Positions 49,682 to 60,205 of a DNA stretch of 64,000 bases are shown one piece after another. Each line of letters begins with the position of its first letter. The stretch's first letter is position 1. The position numbers were made by a program, and so were the translations under genes. The stretch comes from Acorus gramineus (Eukaryota > Streptophyta > Magnoliopsida > Acorales > Acoraceae). The stretch covers positions 27,997,385-28,061,384 of the forward strand of contig CM060850.1 of NCBI GenBank assembly GCA_030737835.1, written 5' to 3'. The notes below the pieces were generated by a model. That model was not told the DNA's origin. It saw only the letters and a program-made list of their open reading frames with translations, and made no database searches.

Positions 49682-49820
49682 CGAAGCTTTTTTTTTTTTG
49701 TTTTTGTTTTTTTTTAAAAAAAAAAACGAGGACCGTGCGACACGACCCTCGGACGGGGCGCACGAGAGGTGTACCGTGTGCACGGTCGCACCCCAACGTC
49801 GCCATATATATATATATACA
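48958..49820. mobile_element. 824-bp inverted-repeat element inserted in a TA microsatellite (Micron-like)
   Basis: The element (48980-49803) is flanked on both sides by (AT)n (48959-48979 and 49804-49818). Its ends form an inverted repeat of about 50 bp: both read TGGGGTGCGACCGTGC inward and later CGTGCGCCCCG. Each end carries its own palindrome (ACCGTGCGCACGGT on the left). A perfect 12-bp hairpin arm pair (CCGTCCGATCGA and its complement) follows at about 49040-49069. Inside are a CT microsatellite on the left, a GA microsatellite on the right (themselves mirrored), and between them a GC-rich minisatellite of CCCCCGTCG/CCCCCGTCA units. No real gene: the open frames are low complexity. Insertion into TA repeats is known for the rice Micron family; kinship is inferred. 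Confidence 0.7.
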
Positions 49821-50199
49821 TAATTGCATAAATATTCTTAAAAATTTTATTTTATTAAAATATCTAACTTATTCTCGCCTATGCCTAAAAAAATTTATGC
49901 CCTACATGAATGTCTTTATGTTATAATAAATAAATAAATAAATATTCTTCAAAAGGACATTCCTAGTTTCCTACTCAACCCATTATGAGAGGTATCGTAG
50001 GAAATAAGGTTCTCACATGAATATTTTGATAAAATATGATTTCTTTAAAAGTATTTATACAAATAACCCTGTATAAAAGCAGATGACATCAAAATAGACC
50101 TGAGGCACACCATGTGACAATATCAAATATTTTTTTCCAATCAATCACAATGTGTACTCTCTCAAATGTTCACTCTCATTTCATGAAAAAAAAAAAAAA
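49821..50199. other. Gene-free AT-rich spacer
   Basis: AT-rich with an AAAT run near 49925. Nothing coding. Confidence 0.4.
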
Positions 50200-50705
50200 A
50201 AATTCATACAACCCTGTGAAATTTGACTGAAATCCATATAACCCTCTAAATTTTCTTAAAATTTATATAATCATCTGAAAACACCTAATAAATTCACATA
50301 ACCCCCTGAATAAAATTATCGTTAACAGATGATAAATATTTTGTGAATATTTCATTTGGTTAACCTTGTACTGAAAACACAATATATTAAAAACCTACTA
50401 CAATGTGTTTAAAATGTGAAAAATCCTATAAAAATGCCAATTTTACCATCTCTGGATGTATTATAAAACCCTATCCGGAAGTATAAAATCGTCATTTATA
50501 TAAGCTTTTTCACATTTTTAATACATTGTAGGTTTTTTTTTGGTATACTGTGTTTTCTATTAGGGTTAATCAAACATAATATTCACAAAATATTCATTAT
50601 CTATAAACGTAAATTTTATTCAGGGGGTTATTTAGATTTTAAAAAAAGCCAGAGAGTTATATGAATTTCAATCAGTTTACACGGGGTTATATAGATTTTC
50701 CCCTA
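50200..50705. mobile_element. Foldback element of family FB2, copy C (best preserved)
   Basis: The ends mirror each other: AAATCCATATAACCC on the left, GGGGTTATATAGATTTTCCC on the right. Centre pieces CTACTACAATGTGTTTAAAA and TTTAATACATTGTAG also mirror, as do GGTTAACCTTGTACTGAAAA and TTTTCTATTAGGGTTAATC. About 500 bp, one clean palindrome without the tandem duplication seen in copy A. Non-coding. Confidence 0.8.
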
Positions 50706-50894
50706 AAAAAACTGTTGGCTCACACATTACAAAAGGCAGGCAAGAATCTGATCTTGTGACTCACCCTCCATTATCCACATCACAAAGTACCCTCCCTGAT
50801 CTTCTCCAACTATCTCCAATGTTCCAAACATTCAAAATGGGGTGACATCAACGGATCTTGATCTGATTTAACAATCATATCTAACAAGAAAGAA

Positions 50895-51085
50895 AGAACG
50901 GTTCATGGTTTACCTGTGTTAAGGATAGGTCTTAGATTCGAGTCTTTGTGCTGTGTTATACCTCCTGCTTGTTAGGCAGAATTCAAAAAAAATTTCTGTA
51001 GGACCAGGAACAAACAAGCGAATGTAACTTTTTCAGTTTGATCATAAGATCAGCCACATGAAGTTCCTCCGATATCAAAAAAAGA
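50895..51085 (+). mobile_element. tRNA-derived SINE, copy 1
   Basis: Contains TGGTTTACCTG, an exact fit to the pol III A-box pattern TRGYNNANNNG, and GATTCGAGTCT about 20 bases further on, close to the B-box GGTTCGANNCC. The body continues TGTGTTATACCTCC, GGAACAAACAAGCGAATGTA and ends in GATATCAAAAAAAG with an A-rich tail. The body matches the reverse strand of 57292-57476 in order, so this is a repeat family and not a chance match. Target-site duplications are unclear because the flanks are A-rich. Confidence 0.65.
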
Positions 51086-51979
51086 AAAGAAAAGAAAAAA
51101 TCAAAATACATGATGACATATAAAGCAAGCAATAGAATCTGATAATCCAAGAAGAGCATGTGATGACGAGGAAGATTAGCTTGGGAACCAATACCCAACA
51201 TATGTTCTGCGTAAGCACCTAGTCAGTACTGCTTTTTTTTTTTTGGTGGGCCAAATCAAATGAAATAATAATAACAGAAAGAGAGATATGAGAGATACCT
51301 TGTCACATTGTCTGCTGAGATTATTCTTTACCCCCTCAATGCATCTCTTTCAGTCTCCACTTGTTTTCACTTTCTTGAAAGAGGGAGTTTATTAAGGAAA
51401 ACCATTGCTTAAGTCATGCATTGCGGGTGATTCACTCCTGTGTTTGATGTGCCATTGGTGCTCCATGTTATTTATATATAATATAGTCTGTACCATATAC
51501 ATTTTGTTTACATGATTTTTTTATTTATATTGTAGGGAAGTGTTTTTGGGTTAATTTTTTTATAAAACTAAATCTTATTTTACCAAAATGTGTAAGACTT
51601 GAACCTAACCCATTCAACATAAGAAGAGTATCTTTGGTAAACCTGACCAACATCAACATGCCCTCCCAAATGCTTTTTTTTTTTTTTTTTTTTGTACCAT
51701 ACAAATGACAATCCCATGTGTAATCATCCTATATTTCGATTTTTTTGATGTGCATACAAAATTGTGTACAATAACACCCAAAAATTAAAACAAGAAACTA
51801 CCCTTCACATCATTTAGGATGTGAACCTAGACTGTTTTAAGCATTTCTTTTCTTCATTTTCTCACCGCAGTCTATCAGAAAAAGAACACTATTAACGTAT
51901 ATACAAATTGTTATAGTATATCTCTTGTTGGCTATGGCGAAATACATGCTATTCTTATAGACTGCATATAACAGCACTA
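51086..51979. other. Gene-free stretch
   Basis: Mixed to AT-rich DNA with poly-T runs at 51232 and 51675. No domain in any frame. Confidence 0.4.
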
Positions 51980-52427
51980 ACCCTCCGTTTGGAATGGGGA
52001 TATGTTTTATTCTAGGATATATATTTATCCAAGCATAAGTGAGTATAAATAAGGATAAAGTGATTTTGTGTTTGGTTGTGTTGTGAATTATTCTCGTTGG
52101 TAAACGTAAGAATAAATGTTTTGTTGTTTGGGTAAAATGTGAATAAAATATGGATAAAGATTTATAAAAGGTAAAAAAGTAATGATAGTTGATTTTATAT
52201 GTGATTTATAAAGAGGTGATGATGGTTGATTAGACAGTGAACCCACATATTCTTTTGATAAAATAACCTAGGATAACTTTAATTCCATGGGTTGATTGAA
52301 ATCTATATACTACTTTATCAGGGTTTATTCTGACATACTTTATCAGAGATTATCCGGGGTAAACAAACACTTGAAAATTCTTATCCGAGATTATCCGGAA
52401 TCTTATACCAGAAACAAACGGGGGAAA
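51980..52427. mobile_element. MITE of family M4, copy 1
   Basis: Begins CCCTCCGTTTGGAATGGGGA and ends CAGAAACAAACGGGGGAAA, an inverted repeat of the TTTGG-ended kind common in plant MITEs. Internal phrases AAGCATAAGTGAGTATAAAT and GATTTATAAAGAGGTGATGA recur in copies at 55.9 kb (inverted) and 59.15 kb. About 450 bp, non-coding. Confidence 0.7.
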
Positions 52428-54191
52428 AGTTTGACCCGTGTTTGATCCATACTCATTTTATCCATTTCAACTTCCATGAATTTTAGGTTACTCTCATTTC
52501 AACGAATTTCACAATAGTCAGCCAACCATTAACTTTTCCTTCCAGAATTAGAATTTCAAAGTGGCACATATTCGTTACTGATCAAATGAGGAATAGATGA
52601 AATGTCTCAGATAAAAATTCCCCTACTTAGTTCTAGGTGCTCTCAACATGGAAAAACATAGGAACAATTGACAAGAAGCATTAGAAAATCTATCCCAGAA
52701 AGAGATGGGTGTGATATCTCAACCGCACAAATTAAATTTTGACGGCTACGAAAACGACGCGATATAAAACGCCGAATCGGCGTGGGTCTAACGCTTTTTT
52801 TTTTTTTTTTCTTCTTCTAACAACTGCGTGGTCCTCAAGAGCATCTTCATAGCCTCCATGAAACCACCACGCAAAAAATAACAAAAGAATATGTGAAAGG
52901 AAAGCTGGACAACAAAGGCATCCAAACCCTTCCCCAGGCACACACATTTCCACCACAAAAGTGATCCCTCCTTCAAAAGGCAAAAGAAGAATCCAAACCA
53001 CATCATGCCCCCACCCACAAACATCCCACCAAGATTACCATTCACCACCCATCCCTCTGAAAAAATAATGTTTTAGGTTGATAATAATGTGTTTATAGCC
53101 ATCATTGACATCGTATCAGTTTTGAGTCTTATTTTTTTTTTGTTAATAAGAGTAGAATAAAAATACTTATATCAATAGTGCATCATATCAATTGCACAAT
53201 GGAGGTTTTGTTATTTGAGGAGGCACAAGATCGATTATCATATAGTTGATTTTTAAAAAGATAAGAATAATTATGGTCATTTATAAGAGAGAGTGTGTTT
53301 ATTTTTAACAAACCAACGTAGTTATGATTATAAGTTCAAACATTCAATTTCTAAACAAAAAGGCAAAATGATGCACATCAAACTAGTGTCTATCAACCAC
53401 TCAAATGGTTACGAGGTTCATCGTTTAAGAGGGGTCCACGATTGACTGTAAGAAAAAGATACATGTAACCTATTTTTTAATCTTATTTTAAACTTCAGGA
53501 TTCATGCATTTATTTGAAAGATATACGGGAATGAAAAAACCTCAATATACATACATATACCCCAAATAATGAGAAATAACTGAAAACAGGGATAAAAAAT
53601 CTGGATTATCAAAACCCCTAACCAAAAAATATGCATGACAGAATGATGTATATCACAACAAATTTTGATACACTCAACCCTAAAATAGTCTTACATTTAG
53701 TCGCTGAATCATGTTTCTATTTACAAGTCATGCAGTAAAGAATGGATTCTCATATAAATGAATATGATCTACTAAAAGGTTGATTTAAAATAAAACTCAA
53801 TGTAACATTTTTCTTCCAAAATGGATCAAATAAAAAGACAACAACAGAGACAGAGTTTAATGTGGTGATTGTGGTGGTCTAATGACATACTAAAAAAAAA
53901 AGGGTATTCTTGCAAAATCAAGATGAATGGTGGCCCTTCACACCATTGAATCCCAACGGTTAGAAAAAAAAAAAAAAAAGGCAGCGTATTCTGCTTTTGA
54001 AAGCACTGTATTCTGTCATCCCTTCCACTTCTCCTCACCCTTTATTTTTAATCCTTCCCTTCCCTCCATTTTTTTCCTTCCTCTCTAAGTCTCCCTCACC
54101 TTCAACTTCTCTTCTCTTCCAAACCCACATCACAAAATCCAATCTTGAGAGACACATAGAGAGATAAAAAGAAGAGCTTCATCGACCTCTA
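52428..54191. other. Gene-free region and promoter of the DUF761 gene
   Basis: A more complex patch at 52730-53050 opens frames on the minus strand but matches no family. It could be a transposon or gene relic. The rest is AT-rich. The last 150 bases are pyrimidine-rich then GA-rich, like a 5' leader. Confidence 0.4.
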
Positions 54192-55472
54192 ATGGCGGAA
54201 CCAGACCACGCATTCACCCACCCCCAAGAAACCCAACCCAACCCAAGCAAGTACTTTTCTCAATTCCTCTACAAAGCCTTCTTCGTCGCTGTCTTCCTCT
54301 CCCTCCTCCCCCTCCTCCCCTCCCAAGCCCCCGATTTCGTCATCAACCACACCATCTTCACCCGAAGCTGGGAGCTCCTCCACCTCCTCTTCGTCGGGAT
54401 CACTGTCTCTTACGGCCTCTTCAGCCGGCGAAACCCGGACGAGATCGAGAAGGAGGCCCCCTCGAAGTCGCCCGACTTCTCGACCATCCTCCAAGTCTCT
54501 TCCTTCTTCGACGACGACGCGGAGGGCCCTATTGGGTCCATCCCCGACGAAAAGGTCCAGTCTTGGAACTCCCAGTACTACGGGAGGGAACCCATTATGG
54601 TCGTTGAGAGGGAAAGCGTGGGAGACGGCGGGGGCGGCGATCGGCCTCTGTTTCTTCCCGTTCGGAGCCTGAAATCCGTCGAGGAGTCGAAATCCTTCAA
54701 TGGGTCATCGGAGAAACCATCGGAGGACCTCTGCGAAGTCCGTCCTTCGCCGATTCCATGGCGATCGCGGTCCGAGAGGATGAACTTCGTCAACGACGAT
54801 GACGACGACGACGAATCGGGGAACATCACATTCGCTCCCCAGTCAGTCGAGTCACCGTCGATGCGTTCAACGGTCCCTCCCCATTCAAGGCCGAGGACGT
54901 CTGCTTCTCCCTCACCCAAAAAGCTATCGCCTTCACCTTCCATAGAAGACCCAGTGAAGCGGAAGAGCTTCTACAGACCTCCCCCACCTCCGCCGCCACC
55001 TCCGCCGCCACCAACCACCACTCGAAAATCTCCCCCTTTTTCAGTGAAACATGAGCCGGGTATCATCAACTATTCGAAAACAGCTTCCAAACCAAACACC
55101 CAAATCGAAAGCTCTTCGATTGGTAAATCAGTTAGAACCGTTAAAGCAAGCCAGATCACCAACAAAGACAAGTTCTTTGAACGCCGCCGACCTCCGTCAA
55201 TGCCGGACATCAAATACGAAGAGGAGAAGATCAATTTGGATTTGGAGGAATCAGAGAGCGACGACGACAATGTTGTTCTTGGCGGCGAGAGCTCCGATGA
55301 GGAAGAGAAGGTTGCGGCGGCGGAGTCCGTGGAAGAGGCCGCGGCGAATAAGAATGAAGTGGATAAGAAGGCGGACGAATTCATAGCGAAGTTTAGAGAG
55401 CAGATTAGGCTTCAGAGGATCGAAACGATCAAAAAGACCGCCGGACAACGGAGAAGCAAAAGCTTGAGATGA
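54192..55472 (+). CDS. DUF761 domain protein with N-terminal membrane segments and a proline-rich middle, 426 aa
   Basis: A plant-specific family of unknown function, often labelled cotton fibre expressed protein or hydroxyproline-rich protein. One exon, GC-rich. Two hydrophobic stretches lie near the N-terminus (about 27-43, FFVAVFLSLLPLLP; and about 59-78, LLHLLFVGITVSYGLF), so it is probably a membrane protein. The middle is polar and acidic (an eight-residue Asp-rich run near 200), then Ser/Pro-rich with about a dozen prolines in a row near 265-280. The C-terminal DUF761 motif is at about 393-418: KADEFIAKFREQIRLQRIE. The start is the first ATG in frame, directly before a polar head and the first membrane segment. 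The acidic Glu/Asp runs are coded by repeated GAC/GAG. Function not known; I do not suggest one. Confidence 0.85.
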   Translation: MAEPDHAFTHPQETQPNPSKYFSQFLYKAFFVAVFLSLLPLLPSQAPDFVINHTIFTRSWELLHLLFVGITVSYGLFSRRNPDEIEKEAPSKSPDFSTILQVSSFFDDDAEGPIGSIPDEKVQSWNSQYYGREPIMVVERESVGDGGGGDRPLFLPVRSLKSVEESKSFNGSSEKPSEDLCEVRPSPIPWRSRSERMNFVNDDDDDDESGNITFAPQSVESPSMRSTVPPHSRPRTSASPSPKKLSPSPSIEDPVKRKSFYRPPPPPPPPPPPPTTTRKSPPFSVKHEPGIINYSKTASKPNTQIESSSIGKSVRTVKASQITNKDKFFERRRPPSMPDIKYEEEKINLDLEESESDDDNVVLGGESSDEEEKVAAAESVEEAAANKNEVDKKADEFIAKFREQIRLQRIETIKKTAGQRRSKSLR

Positions 55473-55935
55473 TCATATAATGTAGTACTAGTTGATGGTG
55501 CAGTTACATTTTTATTTCTTGCATTCACTTTCGTGTTTTTTTTTTTAATCTGAACATGATGTATCAGAGTTGATGAACAGGTTTATAATGAGGGTGTAAA
55601 TTATCCAAATCTGTATCCAAATTTGCTTTCTTTTGAATGAATTGGTGTTGGAACTATAAGCAGATTGGGCTTGGTGTAGAAGAACTATCTAGAAACTAAT
55701 TGATGGATTATTTTCATGTCTGATTTAATCATGGAAAAAAGATATCAAAATTTTGGGTGTGTGTGAAGTTCAACATTTAACTGTGCAGCCAATGTTTTTA
55801 GGTGGAAACGAACTGAAGTTTACTACCTTGTTGGCTGTCGTAGTTCAAAGTTGGTGCAATGCTAACTAAAAAAACTAAATCCCGTTTAGATCCGCATTTG
55901 CATAGATTTTGAATTTAAAAAGGTGAAGACTCTTT
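55473..55935. other. 3' untranslated region and spacer
   Basis: Probable 3' UTR of the DUF761 gene up to about 55680, then AT-rich spacer. No gene seen. Confidence 0.4.
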
Positions 55936-56388
55936 GGCTCCCATTTGGAATGGAAATAAGCCCTCGGATAACCTGGTATTAACTGAAATATGGGTTTTAA
56001 TCCGTTTGTTTGTCTGGTATATCCTAGAATATCTTATGCAGAATAAATTGATATAAAGTGGTATATAGATTTCAACCAACCCCTGGAATTAAAGTTATTT
56101 TAGATTATTCTACGTACAGAATATATGGACCCACTGTCAAATCAACTATCATCACCTCTTATAAATCACATGTCAAATCAACTATCATTATTTTTTCATC
56201 TTTTATAAATCTTTATCCATACTTTATTCACATTTAACCAAAAAAACAAAACATATATTCTTATGTTTACCAACGAAAATAATTCAAAACACAATCAAAC
56301 ACAAAATCATTTTATCTTTATTTATACTCATTTATGCCGGAATAAAATGTATACTAAATAATAAATCATATCCCGTTCCAAAAGAGGG
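55936..56388. mobile_element. MITE of family M4, copy 2 (inverted)
   Basis: Reads as the reverse complement of the copy at 51980: it starts CCATTTGGAATGGAAATAAG and ends CATATCCCGTTCCAAAAGAG. Inside are ATCACCTCTTATAAATCACA and TTTATACTCATTTATGCCGG, the mirrored family phrases. Confidence 0.7.
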
Positions 56389-57275
56389 CTAAAACTCGAA
56401 TCGAAACAAATTTTAGCTTTCAAACTTTTATTTTACTTTTTCAAGCAAAAAAATTCAGCGATCGAGAATCTCAACACCGCGAATCCAAACGCAACCTAAA
56501 CCTGATATGTTTAGATTGGCATGATATTGTTTTTTTTTTTCTGCTTGAACAGCGTGGAATAACTGCAATCCTGATATATCCCATCTCACATTCAACCGGA
56601 TCACTCAGGTTAGTGTTTTTGTTGTTTTTTTGGTGGTTAAATTTCTCCTATCTGACCTAGGCATTGGCCTATAATTTTTGCTCTTTAAACAAAAGAAAAG
56701 GTAGAAAGAAAAAGTAGAAGAGTAAGATCTTCTAATAATTATTTTCAGATGACATTTCCGCCGAAAGGCAAGAACTAAAGGCCCCTCATTACAAGCCTTT
56801 TTTTTTTGTTGGGGGGGGGGATTGGGTTAATTTTTTTTTCCCTTATTAAACTTCATATATCAACATGAGAAAGATGACTCCTTATAAAGAATGTGTGCCT
56901 TTAACAATATATCATGACCCGAAATCATTTTTTATTTTGAGTACTCCATGGAAAATATTTGAGAAATGGTTATCAGTCTCATTAAATTTTGGGTTCCTTT
57001 TGTGTTGACGCTGTGTGGGTTCTTGTTACTAGGGAATGCATAACTATAAAGGAGTAGGTTGGACTTGCTTTGTTTCTTTTACCAAGAGATGAGAGTAGAT
57101 GTTTCTTCTACTCTCTTTCTCTTTGGTGGGTTGGACTGTTTGTTTTTCTTTGAGTATTTTTTTCTCTTATCAATATAATTATTGGTTTATGTCTACTTTT
57201 TTTTCTTTCAAAAAAATAATATATCATGATGTTTAGTAAGTTGTGAGATTGTTATAAATTTTATTTTTAATTGTT
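56389..57275. other. Gene-free stretch
   Basis: AT-rich. A segment at about 56985-57215 (GTGTTGACGCTGTGTGGG to CTCTTATCAATATAATTA) has the look of a LINE 3' tail, but without any coding match I leave it unassigned. Confidence 0.35.
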
Positions 57276-57492
57276 GATACAACGGCAATCTCTTCTTTTT
57301 TTTTTTTTTTTGATATCAGAGAGACTCTCTGTTCTGTAACTGACCTTATGGTTAAATTGAAAAAGCTACATTCGCATGTTTGTTCCTAGTCTCATATAAA
57401 ATTCTTTCAAATTTCGCTAACAAACAGTAGGTATAACACACCGTCAAGACTTAAATCCAACACATAGTATTGTTAAGATACAACGACAATCT
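57276..57492 (-). mobile_element. tRNA-derived SINE, copy 2, with target-site duplications
   Basis: The insert (57292-57476, 185 bp) lies on the minus strand: a poly-T run at its left edge is the A tail. It is flanked by GATACAACGGCAATCT (57276-57291) and GATACAACGACAATCT (57477-57492), a 16-bp duplication with one mismatch. On the minus strand it reads TGTGTTATACCTACTG, GGAACAAACATGCGAATGTA and ends TCTCTGATATCAAAAAA, matching copy 1 at 50.9 kb. The promoter boxes are worn. Diverged duplications mean an old insertion. Confidence 0.8.
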
Positions 57493-57744
57493 TTTAGGTT
57501 CAAGAAAAGTAACAAAAAGAAATCCACATGTGGACACGTAAATGAGGTTGGATAAATTTTGATTACGTGTACCTAGGGTTTTAAAAAGTAGGTATTCGTT
57601 TCTTGAACCGGTTAAGAATTCACTGTTCAAGGAAGACTAACAGGTAAGGCAAACTCTCGACTCATTGTCATCCGCTGTGTCCATGTGTCCTGATAGATTT
57701 TGATATAAAAAAAAAAATGGTGCCTTTATTTTCTAATTTCTATT
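57493..57744. other. Gene-free spacer
   Basis: No gene or repeat recognised between the SINE and the next MITE. Confidence 0.35.
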
Positions 57745-58040
57745 TGAGTATTATTATATCCAGTTCTTTTTACAGTTTAAAATACAGTCTTATATATATT
57801 ATTAAAAATCCAGTGAATCATATGCACATTTAGACGAGGTATATACCTCGTTGAATTTTTTATTATTATAATTACTAAAAATAGATTCATTCAATTCGAA
57901 ATAGAGTGATATATATTTTTCATAAAAGCATATGCATTATCAAATAATGTTTATCTTTATAAAAAAAAACATAAAAACATATGTGATATGTGTTTTGGAC
58001 TATAAAAAGAATTGAATCTAACATTTTTCTTTCTTTTTTG
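57745..58040. mobile_element. MITE of family M5, copy 3
   Basis: Left part CAGTTCTTTTTACAGTTTAA mirrors right part GGACTATAAAAAGAATTGAA. Internal GAGGTATATACC and AAAGCATATGCATTATC phrases are those of the family. About 290 bp. Confidence 0.55.
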
Positions 58041-59151
58041 TTTTTTATTATTATATTGTTAAAAAAATTTATGTTATTAAAATAATGATATGATGATAAA
58101 TGTTAAAGTGTTGATGCACTCAATTATTTTTAATTAATAGAGTACATTGAAAAATACAGGCTTGTGAATTGAAGTAAAGAAGAAGAGAAACAAACACATA
58201 ATGACGAGAAACAAGATTAATGTGGTACAACAAAAATTTCTTGTGTTCACGTACTCTACTTATGGGGTTACAAACCTGATTTTTTTCTTTCTAAAAACTC
58301 TAACTTTGTTTCTCAATTGTACGAGAATACTAACTTACAAATGAATATATATATATAGCCTAGCCATACTGCTCCACACTTAAACACAAAATTTATGAAA
58401 CCATCATTACACGTAAAAATACACATGCACAAACAAAACGAAGATTGTTTACCTTTTAGGGGCATTGCGTCCCTTCACCCCCAATGTGCTGATCATGTAG
58501 CTTGGCTTGCATTTCAATCATAATGACAAATAATAATTTGACCATTGGGGCAACTCCCTATTGCAGTTTTTCCTTGATTAGTATATGAAATGATATAAAC
58601 CCAATAATTTTAACTTTCAACTTGATTAGACAAACATATATTCAAAGAGCAAGAAATACAAGAAGATATACATTTAATTATTCGAATATATACTTTTTTT
58701 TTTTATTAATATATGTATTTCATTAAATAAATGTATATATTTAAAAAAATTCAAAACATATTAGAACTACAAAAAAAATACATGAACAATTGTCTCTAAC
58801 ATTTTTCCTAAATATAGTGTCTACATGTCACATTTGAAGTCTAAACTTGAAGAAATGAAGTTCCCTCCAACCAATGAGAGAGATGGGAGGCCTAGATAAG
58901 TGTCGATCGGTAATCAATGGTAGATTGATTTTTTTTAAGTAAATTTTGAGTATTACTATTTCAAAAAAAACTTTAAAAATGAACAATATCCAAACAAAGA
59001 TGAAATCAGAAATACAAAAATCAAAGCAAACAAAAGTAACATAATACCAAAAAAGGAATAACACGACCGCCACTTATTAATGATAGATTGGTTTGACTCA
59101 CCCATTTCCTGGTTGACATGGTCTAGGGTACAATTCTCTTCTTCACGAGTA
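58041..59151. other. Gene-free AT-rich stretch
   Basis: No domain in any frame. The minus-strand frame at 58828-59073 is hydrophobic only because the DNA is A-rich. Confidence 0.4.
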
Positions 59152-59592
59152 AGCCCTCATTTGGATACAGAATATGACTTATTTTTTGGTATACAATTAT
59201 TCTGGCATAAGTGAGTATAAATAAAGAAAAAAATGATTTTATGTGGGTTGTGTTTTGAAATATTCTCATTGGGAAATGTAATAATAAAATTTTTATTGTT
59301 TGAACAAATGTGAGTAAAGTGTGGATAATGATTTATAAAATGTGAAAACATGATAATAGTTGATTTGACATGTGATTTATAAGAGGTGATGACAATTGAT
59401 TTGACCATCAGCCCACATATTCTTTGAGTGGAATAACCTGGAATAAATTTAATTTCAGGCGTTGGCTCGAATCCATATACCATTTTATACCAGTTTATTC
59501 CAGGTATACATTATCCAAACACCTTATTTAACATATTCCACCTTATTTCAAAATCTATTCGATGTTATATTGCATCCAAACGAGAACTAAAA
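59152..59592. mobile_element. MITE of family M4, copy 3
   Basis: Begins AGCCCTCATTTGGATACAG and ends GCATCCAAACGAGAACT. Inside are TGGCATAAGTGAGTATAAAT and GATTTATAAGAGGTGATGAC, in the same orientation as the copy at 51980. The frame at 59157-59483 is its antisense shadow. Confidence 0.7.
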
Positions 59593-59929
59593 ATAAGGGT
59601 TTTAAAAGGAACACTATGTACCACATTGTGCATGTCTAAAAATATCATTAAATTCACAATAAACATGTGATAAAGGCACATCACCAAAAAAACAAAAAAC
59701 ATGTGATAAGACACGTGTCGGTGAAGTTTTATGTTGCTAGAATAAAATCGAATGGTGGAATAAGGGTTTTTAGGGTGTTTGAATAGATGGAATTAGTGGG
59801 GATATGGATGCCTGAATTAACTGGTATAAGGAAGAATTAGAATTCTTGATAGGGACTAGAATTGGTTTATCCACGTTTATGCATCCAACGGGGATATGTG
59901 TACCCAGGGTGGAGTGGTAGAAAGGAAAA
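59593..59929. other. Spacer, perhaps with a small MITE
   Basis: TTTTTAGGGTGTTTGGATAG-like ends near 59770 (GTGTTTGAATAGATGG) and CATCCAACGGGGATATG near 59885 could bound a small element of about 125 bp. Not certain. Confidence 0.3.
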
Positions 59930-60205
59930 TGATACATCAAGCCTCCTTTGCAACTCTATTTGCAATTCACATTTAAAAAAAAAATCATATACTAACCCAT
60001 TAAAGTACATGTAGTTATATAAAATGATGTATATATGAAAATATAATAGTATATTTTTTTCACTTTAAATATATAAATAAATAATTTAATTCATACACTA
60101 TGATAGAACCTCATATACTAATGCAGTATATGCTATATTATTTTAGTGTATAGAGTTGTAACACAGACTATAAAACAGATTGAGTGTATCAGCACTATTG
60201 GTAGA
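59930..60205. mobile_element. MITE of family M5, copy 4
   Basis: The right end CAGATTGAGTGTATCAGCAC defines the family terminus; the left end GATACATCAAGCCTCC is worn. Internal CTCATATACTAATGCAGTATATGC and TTTTAGTGTATAGAGTTG carry the repeated CTAATxxxGTATATGC phrase of the family. Confidence 0.55.

Noticed and set aside
48952-49829. Long open frames of 89-228 residues on both strands, Ser/Leu, Arg/Glu or Pro/Arg rich
   Set aside because: They are translations of CT/GA microsatellites and the CCCCCGTCG minisatellite in an inverted-repeat element. Low complexity, with no start context or domain.
54189-55448. Several minus-strand and second-frame open frames over the DUF761 gene
   Set aside because: All lie inside one long, well-supported plus-strand frame with the DUF761 C-terminus; they come from its GC-rich codons.
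56985-57215. Possible LINE 3' tail
   Set aside because: Pyrimidine-rich with TTATCAATATAA near the end, but no protein match and no clear borders.
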